Positions 17,834 through 28,866 of a stretch of DNA of 64,000 bases are shown in pieces. This stretch comes from an uncultured Umboniibacter sp. GTDB taxonomy: Bacteria; Pseudomonadota; Gammaproteobacteria; Pseudomonadales; DSM-25080. The stretch lies in the NCBI RefSeq assembly GCF_947497555.1, contig NZ_CANMGY010000004.1:1-64000 (forward strand). Direction: 5' to 3'. The translations under genes were made by a program, and so were the position numbers. The notes beneath the pieces were generated by a model. It was not told the DNA's origin. It ran no database searches and saw only the letters and a list, made by a program, of their open reading frames with translations. Position 1 is the stretch's first letter. Each line of letters opens with the position of its first letter.

Positions 17834-17850
17834 TTGAATTTTTTATTCAA
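17834..17850. promoter_or_regulatory. Inverted repeat, candidate Lrp-type operator
   Basis: TTGAAT and ATTCAA flank a 5-base T run in the very A+T-rich spacer between the oxidoreductase and the divergent Lrp gene. Lrp/AsnC proteins bind such A+T-rich imperfect palindromes next to their own genes. Assignment to this regulator is inference from position. Confidence 0.45.
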
Positions 17851-17913
17851 CTTTTGATTTATTTATGTATATAATTTACAAAATATTAATTCCACTTAGA
17901 TAAGGAGATGCTT

Positions 17914-18378
17914 GTGACCGAGCTCGACCAACAGGATAAGCGTATTTTGAATGTCCTTCAGCAGGATGCCTCCCTTACCTCATCCGAGATTGCCGACAGG
18001 GTAAATATGAGCCAATCACCCTGTTGGCGGCGAATTAAAAGACTACAGGACTTAGGAGTCATCAAGCGCCAAGTTGCTATTCTGAATCGTGAATCCGTTG
18101 GCGTAGATATTGTTGTCTTCGCAACTGTGAATCTCGCTGCACAGAGCAATCTCGACCTCAACGCATTCGAGGAAGCCATGTCCACAGAGCCGTTAGTCGT
18201 GGAATGCTATACCATGGCAGGGACATGGGACTACATGCTCAAGATCATCACTAAAGACATCAAGAGCTATGAGCACTTCATTCGCCATACACTAACCGCG
18301 AACAAACTGGTACGTGAGATCCACTCCCATATCGCCGTGACCGAGATCAAGAACAGCACCGCACTGCCGCTGGACTAG
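17914..18378 (+). CDS. Lrp/AsnC family transcriptional regulator
   Basis: The product (about 154 residues) has an N-terminal winged helix-turn-helix (LDQQDKRILNVLQQDASLTS, then IADRVNMSQSPCWRRIKRLQ) and a C-terminal RAM/AsnC ligand domain from about 70 (VECYTMAGTWDYMLKII). An ATG at 17908 abuts the AAGGAG ribosome site directly and cannot be used; GTG at 17914 has the right 6-base spacing, so I start there. It diverges from the oxidoreductase-dehydrogenase operon and probably senses a branched-chain or aromatic amino acid or its oxoacid. It resembles the other Lrp protein of the window (38343-38798), sharing the unusual CWRRI recognition helix. Confidence 0.92.
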   Translation: MTELDQQDKRILNVLQQDASLTSSEIADRVNMSQSPCWRRIKRLQDLGVIKRQVAILNRESVGVDIVVFATVNLAAQSNLDLNAFEEAMSTEPLVVECYTMAGTWDYMLKIITKDIKSYEHFIRHTLTANKLVREIHSHIAVTEIKNSTALPLD

Positions 18379-18467
18379 TTAACTACCAACATTTTCAATG
18401 CTCAGCGACCGAATGGGATATCGAGGAAGTTAGCGGAGTTGTCGGGGTTCGCCATGAGGCGTACTGC

Positions 18468-18507
18468 AAAAAAAAATGCCCATTACTGGACCAGTAGCGG
18501 GCATTTT
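18468..18507. terminator. Bidirectional intrinsic terminator between the Lrp gene and secF
   Basis: A stem TGCCC..ACTGG / CCAGTAGCGGGCA (18477-18503, two-base internal mismatch) is flanked by nine A's on the left and TTTTAGTTTT on the right, so it can stop transcripts from both convergent genes. Confidence 0.8.
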
Positions 18508-18533
18508 AGTTTTCGAAAAAAGGTTCCTAACGC

Positions 18534-19451
18534 TTAAACAACACCGTTCGGATCAATGTCCTCTTTCTCTTTAAGGAGTAGGTCCTCTCGAGAGAGCTTC
18601 ATCGACATCAGGGCATTCGCAGAAAGGTAAATTGATGAATAAGTACCCACAACAATACCAATTAACAGCGCTGACGCGAAGCCATGAATCATCTCACCAC
18701 CGAAGTAGAACAAAGAAAGTACCACTAGCAAGGTTGTAAATGAGGTAATTACCGTTCGCTCGAGTGTTTGGGTAATTGCATAATTGATCACATAAGCAGA
18801 GTCATCACTACGTAACTTACGGAAATTCTCACGAATATGGTCCGATACAACAATGGTATCGTTGAGCGAGTAACCAATTACCGCAAGCACCGCCGCAAGA
18901 ACCGTCAAATCAAAGGACCATTGGAAGTACGAGAAAATACCCACCGTAATGATAACATCGTGCGCCAACGCCGCTACGGCGCCGACCGAAAACTTGTATT
19001 GGAACCGGACGGATACATAGACCATCATCACCGCCAACGCAGCAATCATTGCTAGAACACCCTGTTCACGAAGTTCATTACCTACCTGAGGCCCTACAAA
19101 CTCGCCTCGCTTTAGCACAATTTTCTCGCCCGACTCGCGCAAAGTAGTTAGTACGCTATCGGATAACTGAGCACTCCCCGTACCTTGCATACGAACCATC
19201 ACATCACGCTCGGAACCATAGTTCACAACCGTAAAGTGAGCGAAGCCCGCGCCGTTAAGCTGCTCTCGGATGGCGGTAAGCTCTGCCGGCTGTTCATACT
19301 CGAGTTCGAGTAGGGTTCCGCCGGTAAAATCCAAACCAAAATTTAGTCCCTTCGTCGCAATCGATGCGATGGAAGCAACCACTAAAATGGCAGAGAAAAG
19401 TGCCGCCCATTTACGACGCGACATAAAATCAATTGTTTTTTGCTCACTCAT
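18534..19451 (-). CDS. secF: Protein translocase subunit SecF
   Basis: SecF, with SecD, uses the proton gradient to drive late steps of protein export. The product of 305 residues has the expected first membrane helix (about 12-31), the P1 head beginning NFGLDFTGGTLLELEY, and the conserved membrane segment VIGYSLNDTIVVSDHIRENF, then TSFTTLLVVLSLFYFGG and GIVVGTYSSIY. It starts 10 bases after secD and is co-transcribed with it. A bidirectional terminator follows. Confidence 0.97.
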   Translation of the reverse strand: MSEQKTIDFMSRRKWAALFSAILVVASIASIATKGLNFGLDFTGGTLLELEYEQPAELTAIREQLNGAGFAHFTVVNYGSERDVMVRMQGTGSAQLSDSVLTTLRESGEKIVLKRGEFVGPQVGNELREQGVLAMIAALAVMMVYVSVRFQYKFSVGAVAALAHDVIITVGIFSYFQWSFDLTVLAAVLAVIGYSLNDTIVVSDHIRENFRKLRSDDSAYVINYAITQTLERTVITSFTTLLVVLSLFYFGGEMIHGFASALLIGIVVGTYSSIYLSANALMSMKLSREDLLLKEKEDIDPNGVV

Positions 19452-19461
19452 AACTCGCTCC

Positions 19462-21312
19462 TCAAATCATCAACTTCGACACACGACGACCGCCATAAAT
19501 GGCATTGACGATGAGTCGGGTTAGCAAAATTGCCGTGAACATAGAGGTGACAATACCCACCATTAAGGTGACGGCAAAGCCCTGAACTGGCCCTGTACCC
19601 ACTGCGTAAAGAATCACCGCTACAAGGAAGGTCGTGATATTCGCATCAAAGATGGTGTTGAAGGCTCGCTCGTAACCAGAATTAATCGCCACCTGAGGGT
19701 TCTTTCCATTCCTTAACTCTTCCCGTATTCGAGCAAAGATCAGTACGTTAGCATCTACCGCCATCCCCACTGTAAGGACCATCCCGGCAATGCCTGGCAT
19801 CGTTAGCGTGGCACCCAGGACACTCATTACCGCAACCATTAGCACTAAGTTTACGGTCAGCGCTACGTTGGCAATAACACCGAAAACACGGTAGTAAAGG
19901 ATCATGAAGATAACCACTAAGCCAAGGCCAATCTTAATCGAATCAATACCTTTCGCGATATTCTCGGCACCCAGTGATGGACCAATAGTTCGCTCCTCTT
20001 CAAAATATACCGGCGCGGCAAGTGCACCAGCACGAAGAAGCAGTGAAAGCTCTCGAGCTTCAACGGGGCTAATTCCAGTAATCACAAAGCGGTTTGATAG
20101 CGGCGAATTAATGGTCGCTAGTGAAATCCAGCTGCGTTCCGCCTCTTGGTAAGGTTCTTCAACCGTTTCACCACTTTCGTTAGTTACCGTGCGGAAACGC
20201 GTTTTATATTCAATAAATTGAACTGCCATCCGACGCCCAACGTTATCGCGAGTCGCGCGGTTAATCTGCGTACCACCCGCACCATCAAGGGTAATAGAAA
20301 CCTGTGGAGTACTAGTTTGTGGATCAAAGGTAGGCTGAGCGTTCGTCACCTGATCACCCGTTACAATCGGCGTGCGATCGATGACGGCGGTGAGATTTGG
20401 ATTATCACGGTTCGGCAGTGTCTCGCGCAAATACGACGGCGTCGATGAATTTGACTCAAGGTGGAATTGCAAGTTGGCCGTTTTACCAATAATACGCTTA
20501 GCTTGCGCCGCATCTTGAACGCCAGGTAACTGCACCACAATACGCGAGCGACCTTGACGCTGAACGATAGGTTCGGCGACACCAAGTTCATTGACACGAT
20601 TTCGTAAGCTAGTCAGATTCTGCTGAACCGCATAATCCTCTAGCTCTCTAACCTTAGCGTCAGAAAAACTAATATTAACTGCTAGGGCATCAGTCTCGCT
20701 TACCTCAACATTCAAGTCTGGATAAGTGGTACGAAGCAGCGTCGTGGTTTCCGCAACCTTAGCGACATCACGAAGCACAACATTCAAACGACCATTCTCA
20801 GTCGCTACATTACTATAGCGAATCCGGTTTTCCCGGAGTTGAGTGCGGACTTCGCTCTCACGGCTCTCTAAACTATTTTGAACCGCCTGGGCAGTATCTA
20901 CCTGAAGTAGGAAGTGAACACCACCAGAGAGATCAAGACCCAATGTCATGGGCGAAGCACCAAGATCAATTAACCACTCGGGCGTGGTATCTGCGAGGTT
21001 CATCGCGACCACGAATTCCCGTCCTAGCGCCTCGCTAATTACTTCTTTGGCACGCAGTTGGGCGTCGGCGCTGTTTAGTCGAACTAAAATTCCAGCATCG
21101 GTCTGTTCCATAAGAATGGTTTCAATTTCCGCATTTTCCAACGCGGTATTAATCTGACGCTCTACAACATCCACATTTTCAAGTCGACCATCGTAACCAT
21201 TAATCTGCAAAGCATGGTCCGGAGCATAAATATTAGGGAGTGCATACAATGCGCCAAGTAAACACAGCGTAAGGATAACAAAGCTTTTCAAGAAGCTATT
21301 TTTATTAGGCAT
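19462..21312 (-). CDS. secD: Protein translocase subunit SecD
   Basis: SecD is the larger partner of SecF at the SecYEG channel. The 616-residue protein shows an N-terminal anchor (about 8-26), the start of the periplasmic P1 head after LGLDLSGGVHFLLQV (about 123-137), and the C-terminal five-helix RND-type bundle with GMAVDANVLIFARIREEL and ANITTFLVAVILYAVG. The length is that of gammaproteobacterial SecD. The usual upstream neighbour yajC is missing: only 129 bases separate secD from tgt. Confidence 0.97.
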   Translation of the reverse strand: MPNKNSFLKSFVILTLCLLGALYALPNIYAPDHALQINGYDGRLENVDVVERQINTALENAEIETILMEQTDAGILVRLNSADAQLRAKEVISEALGREFVVAMNLADTTPEWLIDLGASPMTLGLDLSGGVHFLLQVDTAQAVQNSLESRESEVRTQLRENRIRYSNVATENGRLNVVLRDVAKVAETTTLLRTTYPDLNVEVSETDALAVNISFSDAKVRELEDYAVQQNLTSLRNRVNELGVAEPIVQRQGRSRIVVQLPGVQDAAQAKRIIGKTANLQFHLESNSSTPSYLRETLPNRDNPNLTAVIDRTPIVTGDQVTNAQPTFDPQTSTPQVSITLDGAGGTQINRATRDNVGRRMAVQFIEYKTRFRTVTNESGETVEEPYQEAERSWISLATINSPLSNRFVITGISPVEARELSLLLRAGALAAPVYFEEERTIGPSLGAENIAKGIDSIKIGLGLVVIFMILYYRVFGVIANVALTVNLVLMVAVMSVLGATLTMPGIAGMVLTVGMAVDANVLIFARIREELRNGKNPQVAINSGYERAFNTIFDANITTFLVAVILYAVGTGPVQGFAVTLMVGIVTSMFTAILLTRLIVNAIYGGRRVSKLMI

Positions 21313-21441
21313 AAAACGTCTTCAGCCGCAGCTGATCCAATTATCATTATGAAAGGGTTATATGGGGTCGATTATGCGCACTTCAAGTAGAGAGCTCAAC
21401 TGAATTCCCTACTTAACGTGTTTTTTATGACCTGATGGTCG

Positions 21442-23641
<2,200 letters not shown>

Positions 23642-23816
23642 AATAGTCTCTGTGTATTTTTTGCGCGCGCAACCTTAGCGAAAAACCTGCTCGATTACCA
23701 CTTCGAAATACTAACTATAGTTCCATCTGGGCAACTCATTGCGCCACTTAACTGCTTAGACATCAAACGCGAACAAGCTAACTGCATTAAAAACAGCAAC
23801 TTAGCTATAAAGTTGG

Positions 23817-23845
23817 TTGACAGTCCTAGGGCGTCTCAGTAATAT
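23817..23845 (+). promoter_or_regulatory. Consensus sigma70 promoter of tRNA-Leu
   Basis: A perfect TTGACA (23817-23822) and TAATAT (23840-23845) are spaced by 17 bases and followed by a G+C-rich discriminator (GCGCCCC). That discriminator is typical of stringently controlled stable-RNA promoters. Confidence 0.85.
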
Positions 23846-23856
23846 GCGCCCCAGAT

Positions 23857-23942
23857 GCCAGAGTGGTGAAATTGGTAGACACAGGGGATTCAAAATCCCC
23901 CGCCTAAACAGCGTGCCGGTTCGAGTCCGGCCTCTGGTACCA
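23857..23942 (+). tRNA. tRNA-Leu, anticodon CAA
   Basis: A full class II tRNA: acceptor GCCAGAG / CTCTGGT (with one G-U), D arm, anticodon stem GGGGA / TCCCC around TTCAAAA (anticodon CAA, reads UUG), a long variable arm, T arm GCCGG-TTCGAGT-CCGGC, and an encoded CCA. A consensus promoter lies before it and a terminator after it, so it is a single-gene unit. Confidence 0.97.
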
Positions 23943-23951
23943 TATCTAAAA

Positions 23952-23984
23952 ATGCCTCGCAATCGCGGGGCATTTTTGTTTTTT
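23952..23984 (+). terminator. Intrinsic terminator of tRNA-Leu
   Basis: A 9-base stem (ATGCCTCGC / GCGGGGCAT, one G-U) with a 4-base loop is followed by TTTTTGTTTTTT. Confidence 0.92.
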
Positions 23985-24126
23985 CGCGTTAAGAACCTAC
24001 TTCTTTCAATCCCCCAGGGTTTAGTTTCCTAGGAGTAGAGCCTCAATATTTACCCACAAATCGCAGCCTAGGTTGAAAATCCCGCTCGAAGCGTTCATGC
24101 TTTCGAAATAACCTACGGGAGTAATC

Positions 24127-25584
24127 ATGGATACCTATCTTCTCATTTCAATTGGCAGTTACTTTTTAGTTATGCTTGCCATCGGTTTATACGCCTATCG
24201 TAATACTCAAGATGATGTTGAAGGATACTTATTAGGCGGACGACAACTCACTCCTGGCGTTATGGCGTTATCCGCCGGGGCTTCTGACATGAGTGGTTGG
24301 ATCCTAATGGGCTTACCGGGCGCTATGTATATCAGCGGGCTGTCATCAGCCTGGATTGCAGTGGGCCTGGTAGTGGGCGCCTACTTAAACTACCGCATGG
24401 TTGCGCCGCGTCTGCGCGTCTATACCGAGCTTGCTAACGATGCCGTCACCATCCCCGACTTCCTAGGCAGTCGCTTTAATAACGACGGGCAGGCGTTAAG
24501 GACAATCTCAGCACTAGTGATCATTGTTTTCTTCACTCTCTACACGTCTGCAGGATTGGTAGCGGGCGGCAAACTCTTCGAATCTGCGTTTGGACAAAGC
24601 TATGAGCTAGGCATTATGTTGACCGCCGGGGTTGTTGTTGCGTATACGCTCTTCGGTGGCTTTCTGGCGGTTAGTCTGACGGACTTCGTTCAGGGCTGTA
24701 TTATGTTCCTCGCCCTAGTCATTGTGCCCGTCGTAGCCTTTACCTTGACGGAGGCTCCGGTCGAAAACCTAAAGGAAATTGACCCTCAGCTGCTACAAAT
24801 GACTACGGGAGTCAGTGTCATTGCTATTATCTCCAGCGCGGCATGGGGACTTGGGTATTTCGGTCAACCTCATATCATTGTTCGTTTCATGGCAATTAGG
24901 TCCATTCGAGAATTACCGACTGCTCGACGTATCGGCATGGGCTGGATGATCGTCTCGGTTTTCGGTGCACTCGGTGTCGGTTTGATAGGTCGAGCGTACA
25001 GTAGCGAATTTGATGTTACGGTCTCCGACCCTGAAACGATCTTTATTATTCTGTCGCAAATCATTTTCCACCCGTTAATAGCTGGATTTCTGTTAGCTGC
25101 TATTCTCGCTGCAATTATGAGTACGATTTCATCACAATTATTGGTGTCGGCTAGTTCGCTGAGCGAAGATCTATTCCACAAGGCATTTGCGCGAAATGCC
25201 TCCTCTTCTCAGGTGGTACTCGTTGGAAGACTATCTGTTGTGGCTGTCTGCCTTGTAGCGGGATGGCTAGCACTCGATCCTAGCGAAAGCATCTTAGGAC
25301 TAGTTGGTAATGCTTGGGCTGGATTTGGAGCTGCTTTTGGGCCCATTATTCTACTCGCTTTATTTTGGCGTAACCTCAGCTATTGGGGTGCGGTGGTTGG
25401 AATGATTACGGGTGCCGTTGTCGTATTAATTTGGATTCGTCTTGGGCTGGGAGGTCTGATCTATGAGATTGTGCCGGGCTTCATCGCCGCTTTAGGCATG
25501 GCCATTCTAGTGAGTCTGTTGACGCCAAAACCTACGCCACTCAAACTAGCTTTGTTTGACGAGATGAAACGGCAGATAGACTAA
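24127..25584 (+). CDS. putP: Sodium/proline symporter PutP
   Basis: PutP imports L-proline with Na+. The 485-residue product has the SSS-family 13-helix profile. Near the N-terminus ALSAGASDMSGWILMGLPGA contains the Na+/proline-binding region of helix II, and ISTISSQLLVSASSLSEDL matches the helix IX signature. ATG at 24127 follows CTACGGGAGTAATC, with a GGGAG site. No putA or regulator is next to it. PutP is the best match, although other SSS amino-acid carriers are close. Confidence 0.92.
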   Translation: MDTYLLISIGSYFLVMLAIGLYAYRNTQDDVEGYLLGGRQLTPGVMALSAGASDMSGWILMGLPGAMYISGLSSAWIAVGLVVGAYLNYRMVAPRLRVYTELANDAVTIPDFLGSRFNNDGQALRTISALVIIVFFTLYTSAGLVAGGKLFESAFGQSYELGIMLTAGVVVAYTLFGGFLAVSLTDFVQGCIMFLALVIVPVVAFTLTEAPVENLKEIDPQLLQMTTGVSVIAIISSAAWGLGYFGQPHIIVRFMAIRSIRELPTARRIGMGWMIVSVFGALGVGLIGRAYSSEFDVTVSDPETIFIILSQIIFHPLIAGFLLAAILAAIMSTISSQLLVSASSLSEDLFHKAFARNASSSQVVLVGRLSVVAVCLVAGWLALDPSESILGLVGNAWAGFGAAFGPIILLALFWRNLSYWGAVVGMITGAVVVLIWIRLGLGGLIYEIVPGFIAALGMAILVSLLTPKPTPLKLALFDEMKRQID

Positions 25585-25655
25585 AACATTAAACGGCAGA
25601 TGGCCTAAATGCGACTACACTCTTCCAGTAGTCGCATTGATTTAGAGTTACTTTG

Positions 25656-25994
25656 ATGTCCCAGATATTGTATTTCAAACCTTCCATCGATCAGCCCTCA
25701 CACCAGATTCTGCGGTCACGCTATCGTGTTGAACTGAGCGAAATTGAGGAGTTCCATAAGTACCTGGAAGCCAAGATTGACGCGCTGGATGTCAATACCT
25801 TGGATTCAAAGCGCCTTCCTACTCATAACGAGAACCTCAACGGCCGCATGATCATTAATCTCGTCCGCTTGAATCATGAATGTAAAGTCGCCTTGAGTGG
25901 GCACGCTAGCGCTTTTCAGCTGTACCAACTCTTAGAGAAAAAAGATCTCTATTTTCAATTTGGAGCAGCTGGTAACCTGCGTAGAACTTTTTAA
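25656..25994 (+). CDS. Hypothetical protein of 112 residues
   Basis: I do not recognise this protein. The ATG at 25656 directly follows a TTG; only a poor ribosome site (GAGTTACTTTG) is seen. The product is soluble, with no signal or membrane segment. It has a helical acidic stretch (ELSEIEEFHKYLEAKIDALD) and a predicted alpha/beta end (CKVALSGHASAFQLYQLLEK). It could be a small regulator or binding protein, but nothing shows that. It stands between putP and the RDD gene on the same strand, with 68- and 50-base gaps. Codon use looks like its neighbours. Confidence 0.65.
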   Translation: MSQILYFKPSIDQPSHQILRSRYRVELSEIEEFHKYLEAKIDALDVNTLDSKRLPTHNENLNGRMIINLVRLNHECKVALSGHASAFQLYQLLEKKDLYFQFGAAGNLRRTF

Positions 25995-26044
25995 GTACCC
26001 AAAATCTTGGTAGACTGCGGGGAAAAATAATTTGGAACAACTCA

Positions 26045-26608
26045 ATGCTTAGCGCAGCCGACTATCAACAAATGCCTCCCGGCAGAATCTGGCGCCGTAT
26101 TGCTGCGCTTGCTTACGACACTCTCCTTATCATGGCGGTGAGCCTGGCGTACTTCGGTATCGTTACCCTAATTGCTTACCAACTGCAAAGTGCTCCGACA
26201 GAGGGTGACTACAGCGTCATGTATAGTGATGCTTGGAAGCTCATTCTCTTTGCTGGATGGGTTCTAGTACTAATCCTATTTTTCGGCTTATTTTGGACTC
26301 GAAATGGTCAGACTTTAGGGATGCAAGCCTGGAAGCTTCGTGTTCAAAAAACCAATGGAGAGCTTATTAACTGGCGCGAGACCGCGCTGCGATTTGTTGT
26401 GGTGGGACTAGGCGTCGGTATATTTTTAGCTGCTTCTAACTTTGAATCAGCGATTATGGCGTGGATTTCCTATGGGCTTTTTATCGCTAACTATGCGGCG
26501 TGCTTAATCGCGCAAAAAGCTAGCTTGACTGACTTAGTGAGCTCAACCAGGATTGTTGAAGTACCTAAAGATCAGCGTATCGGAGTAAAAAGTGGCGGCG
26601 TCTTTTAA
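26045..26608 (+). CDS. RDD family membrane protein
   Basis: RDD proteins are small integral membrane proteins named after conserved Arg and Asp residues; some have been linked to ion transport, most are uncharacterised. The product of 187 residues has the opening pattern RIWRRIAALAYDTLLIMAV, where the first membrane helix carries the family Arg/Asp, then helices at about 62-82, 115-135 and 135-155. FFGLFWTRNGQTLGMQAWKL is the conserved GQTxGxxxxxL block. It converges on lptG with a 25-base gap. An RDD gene close to lptG is also seen in Pseudomonas. Confidence 0.88.
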   Translation: MLSAADYQQMPPGRIWRRIAALAYDTLLIMAVSLAYFGIVTLIAYQLQSAPTEGDYSVMYSDAWKLILFAGWVLVLILFFGLFWTRNGQTLGMQAWKLRVQKTNGELINWRETALRFVVVGLGVGIFLAASNFESAIMAWISYGLFIANYAACLIAQKASLTDLVSSTRIVEVPKDQRIGVKSGGVF

Positions 26609-26633
26609 GATACGATGAGTCAATAGGACCCTA

Positions 26634-27704
26634 TTACTTCGCGCGTCTCAAGAGATAGCCACCAATAATGAAACAACCCAGTATCGGCATTGCCACGGCT
26701 AAGATTGGTGATAAGCCATAAACTAAGCTAATTGGTCCCAAAATATGTTGTACCGTAGAGAAAACGATACCAACAATCACTCCGGTAAAGATTCGTGCTC
26801 CCATGGTAACCTGTCGCAGCGGTCCAAAAACAAACGAGATAGCGATGAAAACTAAGCTCATACTTGCTAGCGGCTGGAGCACCTTTTGCCAGAAAGTCAG
26901 TTCATATACTCGGTTATCTAAACCCTGTGATGACAGGAAGTCAGCATAATACCAGAGGTCTCTAATAGATAAATTAGCCTCGTCTGCCGCAACAATTTGC
27001 ATGACTCTTGGTGACATTTCGGACTGCCACCATGACTCGGGTATCTCGCTTTCAGTCATTTGCTCTTCATTGATAACCAAAACCGATGTTTCCTGAAGTA
27101 GCCAAGAACCATCAAGGTAAAGCGCCTCTTCGCTAAATTCTACCCGTTCGAGTTGGTAACTATCGTTAAATCTAAAGCGAACTAAGCCGTAGATCTTACC
27201 CGATGGAAGAATGGTATTAACATGAAAGAATTCATCCCCTTCAAGCCCCCAGAAACCATTGTCCGAATCTTGAATAGCACTAACTTCCGCCCCCATTCGC
27301 TTTATGTCTCTCGTCGCTTCGGCATGAAGTTCTAATGGAGCGGCCACATACTCGGCAATAAACATTCCCAAGAAAATAATTAGCAACGCGCCCCGCATTG
27401 CGAACCAGCCCAACTTTCGCACCGAAAGCCCCGCTGCTCGCATCACGGTTAACTCACTGGTGGAAGACAATTGCCCTAAGCCGAATAGCACACCAATAAG
27501 CACAGCGATGGGAACACTTGTCACTAATTTCTTGGGGATTAAATATGCGGTATATTCCAAGACATCTGGGAAGGTATAATCACCGCGCACTGCATTTGCT
27601 TGGTCTACGATAGTGGTAATAATGTCCAGAGAACAAACAGCGAGCAGGACTACTAATGTACTTTTTAGCACACTACTTGATACATACTGCTTAATCAGGC
27701 GCAT
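26634..27704 (-). CDS. lptG: LPS export permease LptG
   Basis: LptG and LptF form the inner-membrane pair of the LptB2FG transporter that extracts lipopolysaccharide. Of 356 residues, the first helices (IKQYVSSSVLKSTLVVLL), the STSELTVMRAAGLSVRKLGW coupling region, a periplasmic beta-jellyroll, and three C-terminal helices with the PLASMSLVFIAISFVFGPLR block are all seen. The ATG at 27704 lies behind a GGGGG run and within the end of lptF (14-base overlap), so the two are co-translated. An upstream in-frame codon at 27713 is less likely. Confidence 0.94.
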   Translation of the reverse strand: MRLIKQYVSSSVLKSTLVVLLAVCSLDIITTIVDQANAVRGDYTFPDVLEYTAYLIPKKLVTSVPIAVLIGVLFGLGQLSSTSELTVMRAAGLSVRKLGWFAMRGALLIIFLGMFIAEYVAAPLELHAEATRDIKRMGAEVSAIQDSDNGFWGLEGDEFFHVNTILPSGKIYGLVRFRFNDSYQLERVEFSEEALYLDGSWLLQETSVLVINEEQMTESEIPESWWQSEMSPRVMQIVAADEANLSIRDLWYYADFLSSQGLDNRVYELTFWQKVLQPLASMSLVFIAISFVFGPLRQVTMGARIFTGVIVGIVFSTVQHILGPISLVYGLSPILAVAMPILGCFIIGGYLLRRAK

Positions 27705-28779
27705 GTTCAACACCCCCGCCTGATTTCTTCATCTCTCGCTCATCTGATGTTAGTAACCACCACGCGAGCGTGGCAAAGCTTATATGAATCCACCACATTC
27801 CCAACCATGTTGGTATTTGCCCATCTTCAATCGCCGACTGAGCCGCGGTAATTAGTGAGAAGTACAATAGGAATATTAAAATTCCCGGGATCACTTTGGC
27901 AAAGCGACCCGAACGCGGGTTGGAGCGACCAAACCCGATTGCTAGGAGAGTGATGATAGGCACCATGATAGTCAGCGAAAGTCGGTAGTGGAGTACCGCC
28001 ATATGTTCACGTTCACCGGCGTCCCAGAGTTCCATTGTGCTCCAGATCTTCAACTTCGATTCTTTTTCTTCAATATCCGCTTGGGGAATTAATATCCCAT
28101 GCGCATCAAAGCGTAATTCTCTTCCACCTAATTCGCCCGGTGTCACATCAAAACGCACACCATCATTGAGTACGATATAACGATTTTCAGCTAATTGCTC
28201 TTCGTGCGCTGACGGAGCTAAAATTACGAAGGCCTGTTCGTCCTTCTCAGCAGAAGCCACAAAGACGCGTCCCAATCTGCCCTCGCCAACGGACTCGGTG
28301 TAAACAACACCCGATCCACCGCCTATATTCATGAATCGCCCTGGAATTAGGCGATCAACCTCAGATCGACTTCGCTGCTCATCAAACACGGTGTTGGCCG
28401 CCTGCAACCCCGCAGGGCCAACATAGAAGGTAATGCAACCTACAGCAGCGGCAATGACTAATGCGGGTGTAAGGATCCATCTACTTAGCCTCTTCAGACT
28501 AGTACCCGTCGCAAATAATACTGCTACTTCGCTATCCATATACATGCGCCCTACCCCTAACAGCACGGCAAGGAAAAGACTCAGAGGGAAGATGATTTCT
28601 AGACTAGCTGGAATGCGGTAAAGTAGGATCCAGAAGAGAACGCTAGGGTCTAATGAGCCCGCTGCGGCACGGCTTAAGTAGTGCGCTAACGAGTTACTCA
28701 CAACGATTAACAGCAGCACACTGGCTACCGCAAAAAAGGTCGCTAAAATTTCACGCGATACATATCGAAACAAGATCAC
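27691..28779 (-). CDS. lptF: LPS export permease LptF
   Basis: LptF is the partner of LptG. The 362-residue product begins MILFRYVSREILATFFAVAS from a GTG start, has the SEVAVLFATGTSLKRLSRWI coupling helix, a periplasmic domain, and C-terminal helices with the conserved GFGRSNPRSGRFAKVIPG loop. No good Shine-Dalgarno site precedes the GTG; a TTG two codons downstream is the only near alternative. It diverges from pepA, the usual enteric and pseudomonad arrangement. The ATPase gene lptB is not in this window, as is normal. Confidence 0.94.
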   Translation of the reverse strand: MILFRYVSREILATFFAVASVLLLIVVSNSLAHYLSRAAAGSLDPSVLFWILLYRIPASLEIIFPLSLFLAVLLGVGRMYMDSEVAVLFATGTSLKRLSRWILTPALVIAAAVGCITFYVGPAGLQAANTVFDEQRSRSEVDRLIPGRFMNIGGGSGVVYTESVGEGRLGRVFVASAEKDEQAFVILAPSAHEEQLAENRYIVLNDGVRFDVTPGELGGRELRFDAHGILIPQADIEEKESKLKIWSTMELWDAGEREHMAVLHYRLSLTIMVPIITLLAIGFGRSNPRSGRFAKVIPGILIFLLYFSLITAAQSAIEDGQIPTWLGMWWIHISFATLAWWLLTSDEREMKKSGGGVEHAPD

Positions 28780-28866
28780 TGTAATATATTTTCTTTGTTG
28801 GGACAGTTTGACTTACACTATACCCCATATTAGTCGAAATTAACCTTAAAAAGAGAATTAAGTATT

